NCBI GenBank assembly: GCA_018396705.1
Contig: JAGTQZ010000009.1
Location: 62,001-126,000, forward strand
Source of the DNA: Candidatus Bathyarchaeota archaeon
Lineage (GTDB): Archaea; Thermoproteota; Bathyarchaeia; Bathyarchaeales; Bathycorpusculaceae
Length of the DNA stretch: 64,000 nucleotides
Reading direction: 5' to 3'
This document shows positions 25,220-34,400 of this stretch, piece after piece (position 1 is the first letter of the stretch; every line of letters begins with the position of its first letter). The notes below the pieces were generated by a model that worked only from the letters and a program-made list of their open reading frames with translations, had not been told where the DNA came from and searched no databases. The translations under genes and the position numbers were made by a program.

Positions 25220-25546
25220 CTATTTCGACTTCTCACTTAACGGAGAGCCGCACCTCCAACAAAACTTCACGCTTAGAGGCATGGACAAACTACACTTTGG
25301 ACAACATGTAGACTGCTTCAAGTATAAGGCCCTACCGCAGTGCCAGCAAAACCTGTTACTAGGGCTGTTCTTGCCACCGCATTTTGGGCATATAATTACT
25401 TGTTTAACTGGTTTCTCCGGCAGTTTAAAAGCATTAGATGTCAATAATGCCGTACTCAGACCTATGGAAAAACCTAAACCAGCTGAAAAGGCTTTACTAA
25501 AAACGAACTTAGCTAACTCTTCCACAACAGAGATTTTGTAGTTCAT
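25220..25546 (-). CDS. Membrane-anchored double zinc-ribbon protein
   Basis: A 108-residue protein. Residues 10-40 hold a hydrophobic segment (FSAGLGFSIGLSTALLTSNA) that could be a membrane anchor. Two zinc ribbons follow, CPKCG with CWHCG (about 54-71) and CPKC with CWRCG (about 82-99). The ribbons resemble those of the convergent SPFH protein, so both may use the same type of partner or have exchanged modules. Its start lies only 40 bases from the start of the divergent RAM-domain gene, so the two promoters must overlap. Function unknown. Confidence 0.72.
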   Translation of the reverse strand: MNYKISVVEELAKFVFSKAFSAGLGFSIGLSTALLTSNAFKLPEKPVKQVIICPKCGGKNSPSNRFCWHCGRALYLKQSTCCPKCSLSMPLSVKFCWRCGSPLSEKSK

Positions 25547-25586
25547 TCTTAAGTTTTTTATCTTTGATTTTGCAAGTAAACTTTGA

Positions 25587-25835
25587 GTGATACTCTTGGA
25601 AGCCTATATTTTAGTAAACACTGAACCCGGCATGATTTGGGAAGTAGCTGAAGCGATATTAGAAATTGAAGGTGTTAGGATGGCGCATGCAGTTACTGGT
25701 CAATTTGACGTTGCCGTTTTCGTGGAGTTTGCCAAAGTTGAAGAACTTGGAAGGATAATTGAGAAAATTCAACAGATTAATGGTGTGCGCAGAACCCAAA
25801 CTTTGATCGCTATCCCACAACCAATCCGAAAATAG
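25587..25835 (+). CDS. Stand-alone Lrp/AsnC ligand-binding (RAM) domain protein
   Basis: An 82-residue protein equal to the C-terminal sensing domain of Lrp/AsnC regulators without the DNA-binding part: EAYILVNTEPGMIWEVAEAI, then HAVTGQFDVAVFVEFAKVEE and a final GVRRTQTLIAI. Such short forms bind small ligands and mix with full-length Lrp proteins or act as stand-alone sensors. Start GTG 25587; a TTG at 25596 is possible. Its promoter overlaps that of the divergent zinc-ribbon gene. Confidence 0.9.
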   Translation: MILLEAYILVNTEPGMIWEVAEAILEIEGVRMAHAVTGQFDVAVFVEFAKVEELGRIIEKIQQINGVRRTQTLIAIPQPIRK

Positions 25836-25850
25836 CTTTAACAAAAATTT

Positions 25851-26462
25851 TCAAATAAGCCCAACCCAGCTGCCTAATGCTTCACCAAAATGCGCGAGCA
25901 ACATAAAAACAAAAAATCTAGGTGTGAAGCTTAAAACCAAAAATGTCTGAATACGCGTCTTCAAAAGCCCGCATACCAACGCAAGGAACTCCACTGGCAA
26001 CACTGGAATGACTCCAAACAAGACGTAGAGAACCCAACCCCACCTGTTCCACAAAACCGTCACCACTTCGAGTTCCTTAACACCCACTTTCTTTTTAATA
26101 TACGGTCTCCCAAGACGGTAAGCCAGAAAATAATTTATCATCATTCCTATCGTAAAACCAGTAGCAGCTGTTAAGGCAAGCGAAACCGGATTAAGCCCAA
26201 AAGAGGCGGCAGCCACTACAAGGGCGGGGCTTCCAAGAGGCACTATTGTCCCAGCCAAAATTGTCATGAAAAATATCCCTATAAAACCGTATTCCCTGAC
26301 AAAACTTTTGGCATTCAAAAGAAATTGCATTTTGCTCATGTCAAAAAATTTGATAATGAAGATGACTGTTAAACCAACGACAAGAAACACTAACCCAAAA
26401 ATTAGGGATGTTCTAACCCATGAAAGTTTCAATAGGTTTACTTTTCCGCCGGTGTTGCTCAC
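25851..26462 (-). CDS. VTT/DedA-family membrane protein
   Basis: A 203-residue integral membrane protein with about five helices. The family core is visible: GTIVPLGSPALVVAAASFGL, a reentrant-loop segment, then GVIPVLPVEFLALVCGLLK. VTT proteins (TMEM64, DedA) move lipids or ions across membranes; lipid scrambling is known for eukaryotic members. Convergent with the RAM-domain gene and divergent from the thiolase operon. Length is normal for archaeal members. Confidence 0.85.
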   Translation of the reverse strand: MSNTGGKVNLLKLSWVRTSLIFGLVFLVVGLTVIFIIKFFDMSKMQFLLNAKSFVREYGFIGIFFMTILAGTIVPLGSPALVVAAASFGLNPVSLALTAATGFTIGMMINYFLAYRLGRPYIKKKVGVKELEVVTVLWNRWGWVLYVLFGVIPVLPVEFLALVCGLLKTRIQTFLVLSFTPRFFVFMLLAHFGEALGSWVGLI

Positions 26463-26608
26463 TATTCACTCCTCTAGTTCGCACTCCCTTCTCTCTGTCG
26501 ATGTCAAACTTAAAGTTATTTCCTTGAAAAGATGGATGGGATACTAAGAAACTTAAATACTTGTTTTTAACTATGATTCTTTTCCAAGGTGTCTGGAGGA
26601 AAGTTAAG

Positions 26609-27781
26609 TTGAAGGGAAAACCTCTGGCCTCGATAGTTTCTGCAGGCTTATCAAGATTTGGAAAACTGGAAGGGCTGTGTGCCCGCGAAATTTTCGCCCA
26701 AGCTGCTAAAGAAGCCTATGAACGTTGTCCACGCTTAGATCCTAAAAAAGACATAAAAGCGTTATTCATTGGGCATATGGGAGAATCTTATGAACATCAG
26801 GGACACACCGGTGCTATAGCAGCAGACTGGGCTGGAGTGTTGCACATCCCGGCAACGAGAACCGAGGCTGCTTGCAGTTCTTCTGGAGTCGCACTTAGGG
26901 CAGCTGTATACGCTGTTGCTTCAGGTCTTTGTGATGTTGTTATGGTTGGTGGAGTTGAAAAAATGACTCATCGAAGCACACCTGAGGTTACCGAGTTTCT
27001 AGCAATGGCTGCAGATTTTCCATTTGAACAGTGGCATGGCTTAACTTTTCCAGGGTTGTATGCGCTTATAGCAACGGCACATATGCACAGGTACGGCACA
27101 ACAGAGGCGCAGTTGGCGCATGTCGCCGTGAAAAACCATTATAATGGGAGCTTAAATCCGAAAGCGCATATTCAAAAGGAGATAACCCTTGAACAAGCCT
27201 TGTCATCACGAGTTATTGCTTGGCCTCTAAAACTTTTTGACTGCTCATTAATCACTGACGGGGCAAGCTGCCTAATACTGACACGGCCAGAATTGGCCAA
27301 AAAATACACAGACGCACCAGTCCATATAATCGGCAGCGGACAAGCATGTGATATGATAGGCTTGTACGAAAGAGAAGAGTTAACATCACTTAAAGCGGCT
27401 AAACTTGCTGCAAAACAAGCCTACGAAATGGCAGGTGTAAAACCAGAAGACATAGATGTAGCGGAAGTACATGACTGTTTTACCATAGCTGAAATAGTAG
27501 CATACGAAGACCTTGGCTTCTGCAAGCCCGGCGAGGGAGGACGCTTAGCCGAAAGCGGCGAAACATCGCTTAAGGGAAGGATACCTGTAAACACAAGCGG
27601 AGGATTGAAAGCAAAAGGCCACCCGGTAGGAGCAACAGGAACAGCTCAAGCATACGAAATATATTTGCAGCTTACTGGGCAAGCTGAAAAACGCCAAGTG
27701 GCAGACGCTGAGATAGGCTTGTCACATAACGTGGGTGGTTCAGGGGCAACAGCTACAGTTCACATTTATAAGCGGGGGTGA
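26609..27781 (+). CDS. Thiolase family acetyl-CoA acetyltransferase
   Basis: A 391-residue condensing enzyme of the archaeal thiolase type that joins or cleaves acyl-CoA at the beta carbon. The nucleophile cysteine lies in EAACSSSGVALR, and the catalytic GHPVGATGTAQ motif is near the C-terminus. Start is TTG at 26609 with GGAGGA at 26595-26600; the open frame begins earlier at 26561, but a TATA-like ACTTAAATAC at 26551-26560 would put transcription start inside it. The next gene encodes the DUF35 partner that archaeal thiolases need, with a 4-base overlap, suggesting use in mevalonate or acyl-CoA metabolism. No HMG-CoA synthase is adjacent. Confidence 0.92.
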   Translation: MKGKPLASIVSAGLSRFGKLEGLCAREIFAQAAKEAYERCPRLDPKKDIKALFIGHMGESYEHQGHTGAIAADWAGVLHIPATRTEAACSSSGVALRAAVYAVASGLCDVVMVGGVEKMTHRSTPEVTEFLAMAADFPFEQWHGLTFPGLYALIATAHMHRYGTTEAQLAHVAVKNHYNGSLNPKAHIQKEITLEQALSSRVIAWPLKLFDCSLITDGASCLILTRPELAKKYTDAPVHIIGSGQACDMIGLYEREELTSLKAAKLAAKQAYEMAGVKPEDIDVAEVHDCFTIAEIVAYEDLGFCKPGEGGRLAESGETSLKGRIPVNTSGGLKAKGHPVGATGTAQAYEIYLQLTGQAEKRQVADAEIGLSHNVGGSGATATVHIYKRG

Positions 27782-28194
27782 ACAGAGGTATGACTGCTCA
27801 ACCGCAAAACTTCACAATCGAGCAGTTTTATAAAAATATCTGCCAGAAAAAGCTAATGGGCGGGAAATGTCGTAAGTGTGGAAAAATTCACTTACCTCCA
27901 CGGCCGCTATGTGATAATTGCTTCTCAACAGAATTTGAATGGGTTGACCTTCCAACAACCGGCAAACTTTTAACATATACAATAATTCACGTTGCACCGC
28001 CGCAATTCCAAAACATGGCTCCATATACAGTGGGTATAGTCGAGCTTGAAAATGGTATAAAACTTCCGGGAATGATTAGAGATGTACCATTAGATGGAAT
28101 AAAAATAGGGATGCGTTTAAAAATGGAATTCGGGGGACTTCAGCAGACTCAACAGTGGCCCCAATGGCCGAGATACTACTTTAAGCCTCTATAA
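27778..28194 (+). CDS. DUF35 Zn-ribbon/OB-fold thiolase partner
   Basis: A 138-residue protein of the DUF35 family. A rubredoxin-like zinc ribbon with CRKCG and CDNC (about residues 33-50) precedes an OB-fold (about 60-125). In archaea these proteins form a scaffold with thiolase and HMG-CoA synthase that channels acetoacetyl-CoA. Start GTG 27778 overlaps the thiolase stop; the in-frame ATG at 27790 has AGAGGT too close to use. The overlap with thiolase is direct evidence for a joint complex. Confidence 0.9.
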   Translation: MNRGMTAQPQNFTIEQFYKNICQKKLMGGKCRKCGKIHLPPRPLCDNCFSTEFEWVDLPTTGKLLTYTIIHVAPPQFQNMAPYTVGIVELENGIKLPGMIRDVPLDGIKIGMRLKMEFGGLQQTQQWPQWPRYYFKPL

Positions 28195-28240
28195 CCTTTT
28201 TATTCTCATTTCTAAAAATTTATTTCAAAATTTTCCTCAA
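28195..28240 (+). terminator. T-rich terminator after the thiolase operon
   Basis: Immediately after the DUF35 stop, the plus strand reads CCTTTTTATTCTCATTTC and further T runs. Archaeal transcription ends at such oligo-T stretches without needing a hairpin. The gene beyond is convergent, so termination is expected here. Confidence 0.4.
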
Positions 28241-28275
28241 TAAATTTCAGTTGCTTGAATTTTTTACTTCGGTTG

Positions 28276-28959
28276 TTAAGCGTTTCTGGAATTAATTTGC
28301 TTTACTAAGTCCAGTATATCCGTTACTGATGTTATTAAGTAATCCGCTCCTGCGTCTATAAGCTCTTTTAGTGTTGATGTGCCTGTGGGTATGCCTACCG
28401 CTGTGGCATTTAGCTCTCTTGCACATTTGACGTCAGCTTGGCTGTCTCCAATAACTAAAACTTCTTTGGGGCTTACTTTTAAGGCTTCTAGGGTTGCTTG
28501 TAAGTGTTCTATGTTAGGCTTTACACGTTTAACTTTTTCTCTTGTAATCACCGCTGTAAAGAAATCTTTTATTCCAAATCTTTCCAATATGTAATCTGCT
28601 GATTTTTGACTGTTAACTGTGCATATACCCATCTTTAGGCCTATATCCTTTAAGGCTTTCAGAACTTCCTTTATCCCGGGCTGTAGGCTTGTGGCTTTGG
28701 CAGCTTCCAACTCGTATTTTTCAGCTATTGTCAAAGCTTTTCTTCGGTTTTCTTCTATTTGGTCTGCTGTTTTACCATTATTTCTCATAAAAATCTCCAT
28801 TTTCTCCAACATCTCAAATATACTTTCGTTTGTGGATAAAACCGAGGCAGGCAGCCCATTTTTTATTAAGAAACTTCTAACTTCAGCTCTTATAGTTTTA
28901 TAGTCAATGTTAAATTTTACTATTGTTCCATCTAGGTCGAAGATAACCGCCTTGATCAT
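28276..28959 (-). CDS. HAD-superfamily phosphatase
   Basis: A 227-residue phosphatase resembling phosphoglycolate phosphatase. The nucleophile motif FDLDGTIV is at residues 7-14. A helical cap covers about 20-90. The third motif lysine lies near residue 140 (VKRVKPN) and the acidic metal motif reads VIGDSQADVKCA near 170. It hydrolyses small phosphomonoesters, and the real substrate cannot be told from sequence. Convergent with the DUF35 gene; its upstream neighbour is divergent. Confidence 0.9.
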   Translation of the reverse strand: MIKAVIFDLDGTIVKFNIDYKTIRAEVRSFLIKNGLPASVLSTNESIFEMLEKMEIFMRNNGKTADQIEENRRKALTIAEKYELEAAKATSLQPGIKEVLKALKDIGLKMGICTVNSQKSADYILERFGIKDFFTAVITREKVKRVKPNIEHLQATLEALKVSPKEVLVIGDSQADVKCARELNATAVGIPTGTSTLKELIDAGADYLITSVTDILDLVKQINSRNA

Positions 28960-29092
28960 GCTTTAATCCCTTGGAATTTTTAGCTTAACAAGAAAGTTAA
29001 AGATAAAACTTTGCCCCGGAAAACCTTTTGAGACGTTTCACTCAGTAAAACCTATCTCAGGCGCAAAGCATACCACATTTTGGGCGTCTTGA

Positions 29093-29620
29093 ATGGAAGT
29101 GTTTGAAGCTATTCAGGTGAGGCGCTCGGTAAGAGCTTACCAACCAACACCGGTGCCTAAAGAAACACTTCTACGGATTCTGGAAGCTGGTAGGCTTGCG
29201 CCTTCAGCCAGTAACATTCAGCCTTGGCACTTTATAGTTGTCACCGGCCTTGAGAAGCGGAAAGAACTTGCTAAAGCTAGGTTTGCAGGTTTCCTCAAAG
29301 AGGCGCCGGTCGTCATTGTTGGCTGCGGTGACCAGAAGGCTTCTCCTAAATGGTTTATGGTAGATGTTGCCATAGCCATGCAGAATATGGTTTTAACGGC
29401 TACAAGCATGGGGCTTGGTACATGTTGGGTTGGAAGCTTTGACGAAAATTATATTCGGGAAGCATTGAAAATCCCGCAGAACTATCGTGTTGTAGCGTTA
29501 TTGGCAATTGGCTATCCGAGAAGGAAAATTGACTTTACGGGCGCAACGCTCCATTTAATTAGGCGTCGAAAGCCTCTTGAAAAGATTGTAAGCTTTGAGG
29601 AGTTTGGCAATAGACCGTAA
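29093..29620 (+). CDS. Nitroreductase-family flavoprotein
   Basis: A 175-residue FMN oxidoreductase. The family N-terminus VRRSVRAYQPTPVP and the FMN-contact APSASNIQPWHFIVV are present, with the later GLGTCWVGSFDE that shapes the flavin pocket. It is short, as is usual for archaeal members, and works as a dimer. Natural substrate unknown: quinones, nitro compounds or iodotyrosine-like compounds in other members. Related to, but distinct from, the second copy at 45312. Stands alone. Confidence 0.9.
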   Translation: MEVFEAIQVRRSVRAYQPTPVPKETLLRILEAGRLAPSASNIQPWHFIVVTGLEKRKELAKARFAGFLKEAPVVIVGCGDQKASPKWFMVDVAIAMQNMVLTATSMGLGTCWVGSFDENYIREALKIPQNYRVVALLAIGYPRRKIDFTGATLHLIRRRKPLEKIVSFEEFGNRP

Positions 29621-29684
29621 AGTCTTGGTAGTTCTTTAGAATAAACTGAATAACCACATGTTACAGATATCTCTGTGAAGGGCT

Positions 29685-29963
29685 ATGGGCCTTGAAGAAT
29701 ACGTAAGGGAAAAGCTTTGGCCCATACTAGTTGAGACTGTTCATGCAATGGTTATGTATCCGCGTCATAAGGTTTACACTAGAGACGTTATACTCCACGA
29801 GAAACCGGATGTTACCCCTCAAGAGTTAGCGGCTAAGCTTGGGATACCTTTAGGCGAGGCTCTTGTAATTTTACATGAGTTAAAAGAGGAGGGAAAACTT
29901 CTAAGGTTTAGTTACCATCCGCACGGTTGCCAAAACAAGGATTATGCCGAGCAATACCTTTAA
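29685..29963 (+). CDS. Winged-helix-like small protein
   Basis: A 92-residue protein. Residues 40-80 read as a helix-turn-helix with wing (VTPQELAAKLGIPLGEALVI, then LHELKEEGKLLRFSYH). The N-terminus is a helix with aromatic residues (LWPILVETVHAMVMYP). It may be a small DNA-binding regulator. Its last 63 bases overlap, on the other strand, the end of the TauE-type gene, an unusually deep convergent overlap for this compact genome. Target unknown. Confidence 0.7.
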   Translation: MGLEEYVREKLWPILVETVHAMVMYPRHKVYTRDVILHEKPDVTPQELAAKLGIPLGEALVILHELKEEGKLLRFSYHPHGCQNKDYAEQYL

Positions 29964-30701
29964 AATTTCTTTCTCGACAACTCCTGCATAAGATGCGCCC
30001 ACGAAGGCGCCGACAACTGAGCCTGCGCCCATTGCAATTGCTATGAGGGCTGCTTTCCTATTCATGTGTCCCATGTTTTGATGCTTCAGAAAGCCTGAGG
30101 CCACTGTTGGTATTGAAACAAGAAGGCTTGTTGTCCCTGCGGCAACAATATCTAAACCGAAAACGTATATGAGCGCTGGTATTCTAAACTCGCCGCCAGC
30201 TACACCAAGGGCTCCGGATATAACTCCTATAACTAAGCCGATTAAAGCTGCTATAAGGGCTTCCTCCCAAACGCTTAAAGCAAATGCAAATCCAAAGGGG
30301 AAATTGACAAAAGGCTCAAGACCAATCTTCAAACCTATCGCTATCAGAAATACTGCCAAAACACGCTTTAACAGCTTTTCCGGAATCCTTCCGGTTAAAA
30401 GCGCTCCGATATAGGCTCCAACGATAGACGTGGCTGACATGACTAAAGCCACATTTAAACAGTGTCCGTTTAACAAGCCAAGCTGAAAACGCCTGAAAAA
30501 GGAGACGATAACCGTTAACAAGCCCACCAGAAGGTTTACAGTTATAGCCATCAGAACAGGGAGACCAATAGCGTAAAGTAGTACAGGCATTCTAAACTCG
30601 CCTCCGCCGACGCCTATTAAGCCAGCCGCTACACCAAGCAACAAACCGAAAACAAGTGCCGTTAAAACCTTGAGGAGTGATGGTCTGTGTTCATCTTCCA
30701 A
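29901..30701 (-). CDS. TauE/SafE-family membrane permease
   Basis: A 266-residue permease with about eight helices. The family's internal duplication is clear: GVGGGEFRMPVLLYAIGL in the first half and GVAGGEFRIPALIYVFGLD in the second. Members export sulfite, sulfoacetate or related organic sulfur and carboxylate anions; the substrate here is unknown. The end of the gene overlaps the convergent small winged-helix gene by 63 bases. Confidence 0.9.
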   Translation of the reverse strand: MEDEHRPSLLKVLTALVFGLLLGVAAGLIGVGGGEFRMPVLLYAIGLPVLMAITVNLLVGLLTVIVSFFRRFQLGLLNGHCLNVALVMSATSIVGAYIGALLTGRIPEKLLKRVLAVFLIAIGLKIGLEPFVNFPFGFAFALSVWEEALIAALIGLVIGVISGALGVAGGEFRIPALIYVFGLDIVAAGTTSLLVSIPTVASGFLKHQNMGHMNRKAALIAIAMGAGSVVGAFVGASYAGVVEKEILKVLLGIILVLATVRMVTKP

Positions 30702-30869
30702 GAGTTATCATCTCGATGTGTTTCCCTATTCACATCGAATTGGTTTATAAAAATAACGCTACAAACGCCGAAAACGGAACGTAGGGTATGCTTATCTTAC
30801 AGAGAATAATTTCTAACTTCTAAGCCTTTTTCGGTTGTATAGTTTTCGTGTAAACTTTCTTCTGTTCTG

Positions 30870-31421
30870 TTATTCTACTACGTATCTGTAAGCAATATGT
30901 TCGCCTGCTGTAGGACTTTTTCGGATTATGCGTAGGATATCACCGGGTTTTGCGCCTATGGCTTTGGCCGCCGGGTCTGAAGCTTTTATTTGTGGAAGCT
31001 GATATGGTTTCACTCTGTATTGGGCTAGAAGTTTTTCACGTTCCTCTGGTGTTAAGATTTCATGTTTTGGCACAAGCTTGTGCTCGAAAATGTCAAAAAC
31101 AGGGAAAGTTTTTGGCAAAAGTTCTACGCGTTTTTTCTTTGCGGTTTGTTTTGCGGCGTTGGTGTAGCGTCCGTCTGCTATGAGTATTCCATGGTCTACC
31201 TCGGCTTCTTTCATGGCTTTTGCCATGCGGTTTATAGTCTGTATGCCCACAGTCTCGTCTGGAACACACCAAATTAAGATTTTCTTTTTATCCTCTTTTG
31301 GTGACTCAACAATATAGCTTGCTAAATCTTTATTTTTTTCTTTTTTGATGAGTTTATAGCCTCTGAGTTTGATTAGAATTTTTGCTTTACGCTCTTCTAG
31401 AGTTTCCTCTTCTTCGCTCAA
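30870..31421 (-). CDS. rpoH: RNA polymerase subunit H with RPB5-like N-terminal domain
   Basis: RNA polymerase subunit of about 183 residues, more than twice the usual 80 of archaeal RpoH. The last 75 residues are the universal RpoH/RPB5 assembly domain ([15 protein letters not shown], then [16 protein letters not shown]). The first 105 match the eukaryote-specific jaw domain of RPB5: an acidic EEEET start, RGYKL, then [20 protein letters not shown] and AAKQTAKKK, in the same order and spacing as human RPB5, which has VGIKTI and SAKQ at these places. I start at TTG 31421 with AGAGGTTT at 31428-31435; ATG 31451 and TTG 31496 are alternatives. It is not next to rpoB, and the tldD gene is divergent. 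Confidence 0.88.
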   Translation of the reverse strand: MSEEEETLEERKAKILIKLRGYKLIKKEKNKDLASYIVESPKEDKKKILIWCVPDETVGIQTINRMAKAMKEAEVDHGILIADGRYTNAAKQTAKKKRVELLPKTFPVFDIFEHKLVPKHEILTPEEREKLLAQYRVKPYQLPQIKASDPAAKAIGAKPGDILRIIRKSPTAGEHIAYRYVVE

Positions 31422-31546
31422 GCAGTTAAACCTCTTTGCTAATGGAAGCATTCGACTCTTAACATGATGTAAACCTTTAAACTTTACGCTTGCCAAAGCT
31501 TAAAATCAGAGCTAGAATCATCATCTAAACTGTCCAGATAGACGCG

Positions 31547-33007
31547 ATGGTGTTGCAAATGTCCATAGATTTTGGAAAATTAGCCCTAGAGGAGGCTGCT
31601 AAAAGAGGCGCGTCCTACGCTGACATCAGAATTAGCGAAATCTTAAACGAGAACTTGACGGTGAAGAATGGCGAACCTGAAACGACATCTTTTTCGCAGC
31701 TAAAAGGGTTCGGCGTAAGAGTGATTGTCAATGGCGCATGGGGGTTTGCAGGTTCGGTTAATGTATCAAAGGAGGAGATTAAACGTTGTGTCAAGCTGGC
31801 CGTAGACATTGCGAAGGCCAGTGCCATGTTAAAGAAGAAGGAGGTTGTTTTAGCAGCTGAGAAGATTTATCGTGAGAAGTATGCCACAAGTTTCAAAAAG
31901 GATCCATTCAAAGTTTCGTTGGAAGAGAAGCTTAAAGTTCTAGTTGAGGCCAGCCGCTTTTTGAAGGAGTTTTCACCGCTTGTGAATGTTTCCTATGCTC
32001 ACTATCGTGGTTACCGTGAAAACAAGTTTTTCATGAGCAGCGAAGGCGCCGAGATAAACCAGCAGATAACATGGTGTGGCGGCGGAATATCCGCCATAGC
32101 TGTTAAAGGCTCAGAAGTTCAAGTAAGATCTTATCCGTCTGCTTTCCGTGGAGACTTCGCTACAAGCGGCTACGAGTTTTTCGAGTCCTTAGCCTTGTTG
32201 GATCACGCCAAAAACGTTGGAGAAGAGCTTATCCAACTTTTTGAGGCTAAAAAGTGTCCCTCCGGAGAAATGGACTTAATCTTGCGGGGCGACCAGCTGG
32301 CTCTGCAGATTCATGAAAGCTGCGGGCACCCAACGGAGCTTGACAGAGTTTTGGGAACAGAAGCCGACTATGCGGGTACAAGTTTTCTGACACCTGAAAA
32401 GCTTGGAAAATTCCGTTACGGTTCTGAAAAAGTGAATATTGTTGCAGACGCCACCGTGCCCTTTGGACTTGGAACCTTTGGCTTCGACGACGAAGGTATA
32501 AAAGCGAAAAAAGTCTACCTAATTAAGGAGGGCATTTTCGTGGGCTATCAGAGTTCAAGGGAAACTGCTGCTCAGCTTGGTCTTAAAGAGAGCAGTGGAG
32601 GCATGCGGGCTGACTCGCCTTTGGCTCTGCCGCTTATAAGAATGACAAACATCAACTTACTTCCAGGGGACTATAAGGCGGATGAGATAATTGAAGACAC
32701 TAAAGAGGGCGTTTTGATGATTACGAACCGTTCATGGAGCATAGACGACAAACGTATAAACTTCCAGTTCGGCACTGAGATAGGTTGGCTAATAAAAAAT
32801 GGAAGCATTGAAAGAATGGTTAAAAATCCAACATATATGGGTGTAACGCCCCAGTTCTGGGGCTCATGTGATGCTGTAAGCAAAGACGACTGGAAAATGT
32901 GGGGTACACCGAACTGCGGCAAAGGTGTACCCGGACAAGTAATGTATGTAGGGCATGGATGTGGAACAGCCCGCTTCCGGAAGGTTCGCGTTGGACTCGT
33001 GGGGTAG
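31547..33007 (+). CDS. tldD: TldD-family metalloprotease
   Basis: A 486-residue TldD/PmbA-family zinc peptidase. The metal-binding HESCGHPTE is near residue 247, with the further metal ligand in the C-terminal YVGHGCGTARF region. TldD and TldE form a heterodimeric protease that in bacteria trims peptides such as microcin precursors and the CcdA antitoxin. ATG 31547 or 31559. The partner tldE begins 10 bases after its stop. Divergent from rpoH. Confidence 0.93.
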   Translation: MVLQMSIDFGKLALEEAAKRGASYADIRISEILNENLTVKNGEPETTSFSQLKGFGVRVIVNGAWGFAGSVNVSKEEIKRCVKLAVDIAKASAMLKKKEVVLAAEKIYREKYATSFKKDPFKVSLEEKLKVLVEASRFLKEFSPLVNVSYAHYRGYRENKFFMSSEGAEINQQITWCGGGISAIAVKGSEVQVRSYPSAFRGDFATSGYEFFESLALLDHAKNVGEELIQLFEAKKCPSGEMDLILRGDQLALQIHESCGHPTELDRVLGTEADYAGTSFLTPEKLGKFRYGSEKVNIVADATVPFGLGTFGFDDEGIKAKKVYLIKEGIFVGYQSSRETAAQLGLKESSGGMRADSPLALPLIRMTNINLLPGDYKADEIIEDTKEGVLMITNRSWSIDDKRINFQFGTEIGWLIKNGSIERMVKNPTYMGVTPQFWGSCDAVSKDDWKMWGTPNCGKGVPGQVMYVGHGCGTARFRKVRVGLVG

Positions 33008-33017
33008 GAGAGATTGT

Positions 33018-34394
33018 ATGGACCTGGAAGAGCTTAGGGAAATAGCCCAAAAAATTGTTGATTATGCCCTAAAACAGGATGTCAGTCAAGCGCAGGCTGT
33101 AGCATTTATGGTTGACAATTCCTTGACGCGTTTTGCAAACTCTCAGATTCACCAGAATATTGCCCAAAAAAGTGGCGGAATCGCAATAAAAGTTGTTTTG
33201 AGGGATAAGCGGATAAGCACTGTTCAAGCGAACACTCTTGAGGAAGAAAGTGTAAAAGCAGTTGTGGAGCAAGCAGTCAAAATTGCAAGAGCTTCCTCAT
33301 CAAACAAGGATTTCCAAAGCCTTCCAGAATCGGAGCCCTGGAAGCCTATGCGTGGAGCATTTGATAGGCAAACAGCCGAGTGCACACCTGATTTTAGGGC
33401 TGAAATGGTTGTGGAAGCCGTTGAAACAGCCCATTCTAAGTCGCCTAAAGTAGCCGCTGTTGCCGGATACTTATCCACGGGTTCGCTGGGCTATGCTGTT
33501 GCAAATTCCTTGGGGATTTCAGCCTGGGCTCAGCTTTCCTTAGCTTACATGAAAACCACAGTAATAGCAAGGAACGGTGAATCAGAGGGCTTCGGTGCAG
33601 CTCAGCAGTACTCTAGGAAGGTGAAAGAACTTAAGCCAGCAGCTTTGGCTGGGGACGCCGCGGATAAAGCTGTGAGAAGTCTCCATCCAGTAAAGATTGA
33701 ACCTGGCGAATACGAGGTTGTTTTGTCTCCTCTGGCTGTGGCTGTAATTCTAGAATACATGGGGTATGTAGGTTTTTCGGCTAGGTATTACCAAGATGGA
33801 GAGTCTTTTGTCAAGTTTTTTGCAAACCAGCAGGTTTTCGACAGAAAACTTAACGTGGTTGATGATGCCAGAAACCCGAAAACTCTCTACGCGGTGCCTG
33901 TGGACGGTGAAGGTGTTCCAAAAAAGCCGTTAGATCTCATAATAAATGGCGTGGTTTCAGAGAAAAGCATATGCTACAACTCCTTTACAGCAGGCAAGGA
34001 AGGCAAGAAAAGCACGGGGCATGCACTTCCACCGCTAGGTGACTTTTACGGCGAAATGCCCCTGCCCTACAATATGATAATGAAGCCTGGAGACACCACC
34101 TTAGAAGAGGCTATTGCCGAAACAAAACATGGTATATTCGTCAACACATTCCACTACGTTAACCCAGTTGAACCCACAAAGCTTGTGTTAACTGGACTGA
34201 CACGAGACGGAACATTCCTAATAGAAAATGGCGAAATAACAAAGCCCATTGTCAACATGCGCTTCACAGATAGCATGCTATCCGCTTTGAAGGAAATCCC
34301 AATGATTGGAAAGGAGCTATTAACACTAGAAACGACAACCGTGCCGATGGTTAAACTGAAAAAACTACGCTTCGTAGGCGTATCCGCCTACTAA
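33018..34394 (+). CDS. tldE: TldE/PmbA-family protease subunit
   Basis: A 458-residue partner of TldD. It shares the fold but lacks the HExxxH metal site, as expected for the TldE subunit. Visible features are LTRFANSQIHQNIAQKSGGI near residue 30 and YEVVLSPLAVAVILEYM near 235. The open frame extends back to 32955 inside tldD, but ATG 33018 with GGAG upstream gives the normal N-terminus (MDLEELREIAQKIVDYAL). The two genes lie 10 bases apart. Confidence 0.93.
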   Translation: MDLEELREIAQKIVDYALKQDVSQAQAVAFMVDNSLTRFANSQIHQNIAQKSGGIAIKVVLRDKRISTVQANTLEEESVKAVVEQAVKIARASSSNKDFQSLPESEPWKPMRGAFDRQTAECTPDFRAEMVVEAVETAHSKSPKVAAVAGYLSTGSLGYAVANSLGISAWAQLSLAYMKTTVIARNGESEGFGAAQQYSRKVKELKPAALAGDAADKAVRSLHPVKIEPGEYEVVLSPLAVAVILEYMGYVGFSARYYQDGESFVKFFANQQVFDRKLNVVDDARNPKTLYAVPVDGEGVPKKPLDLIINGVVSEKSICYNSFTAGKEGKKSTGHALPPLGDFYGEMPLPYNMIMKPGDTTLEEAIAETKHGIFVNTFHYVNPVEPTKLVLTGLTRDGTFLIENGEITKPIVNMRFTDSMLSALKEIPMIGKELLTLETTTVPMVKLKKLRFVGVSAY

Positions 34395-34400
34395 CACGTC

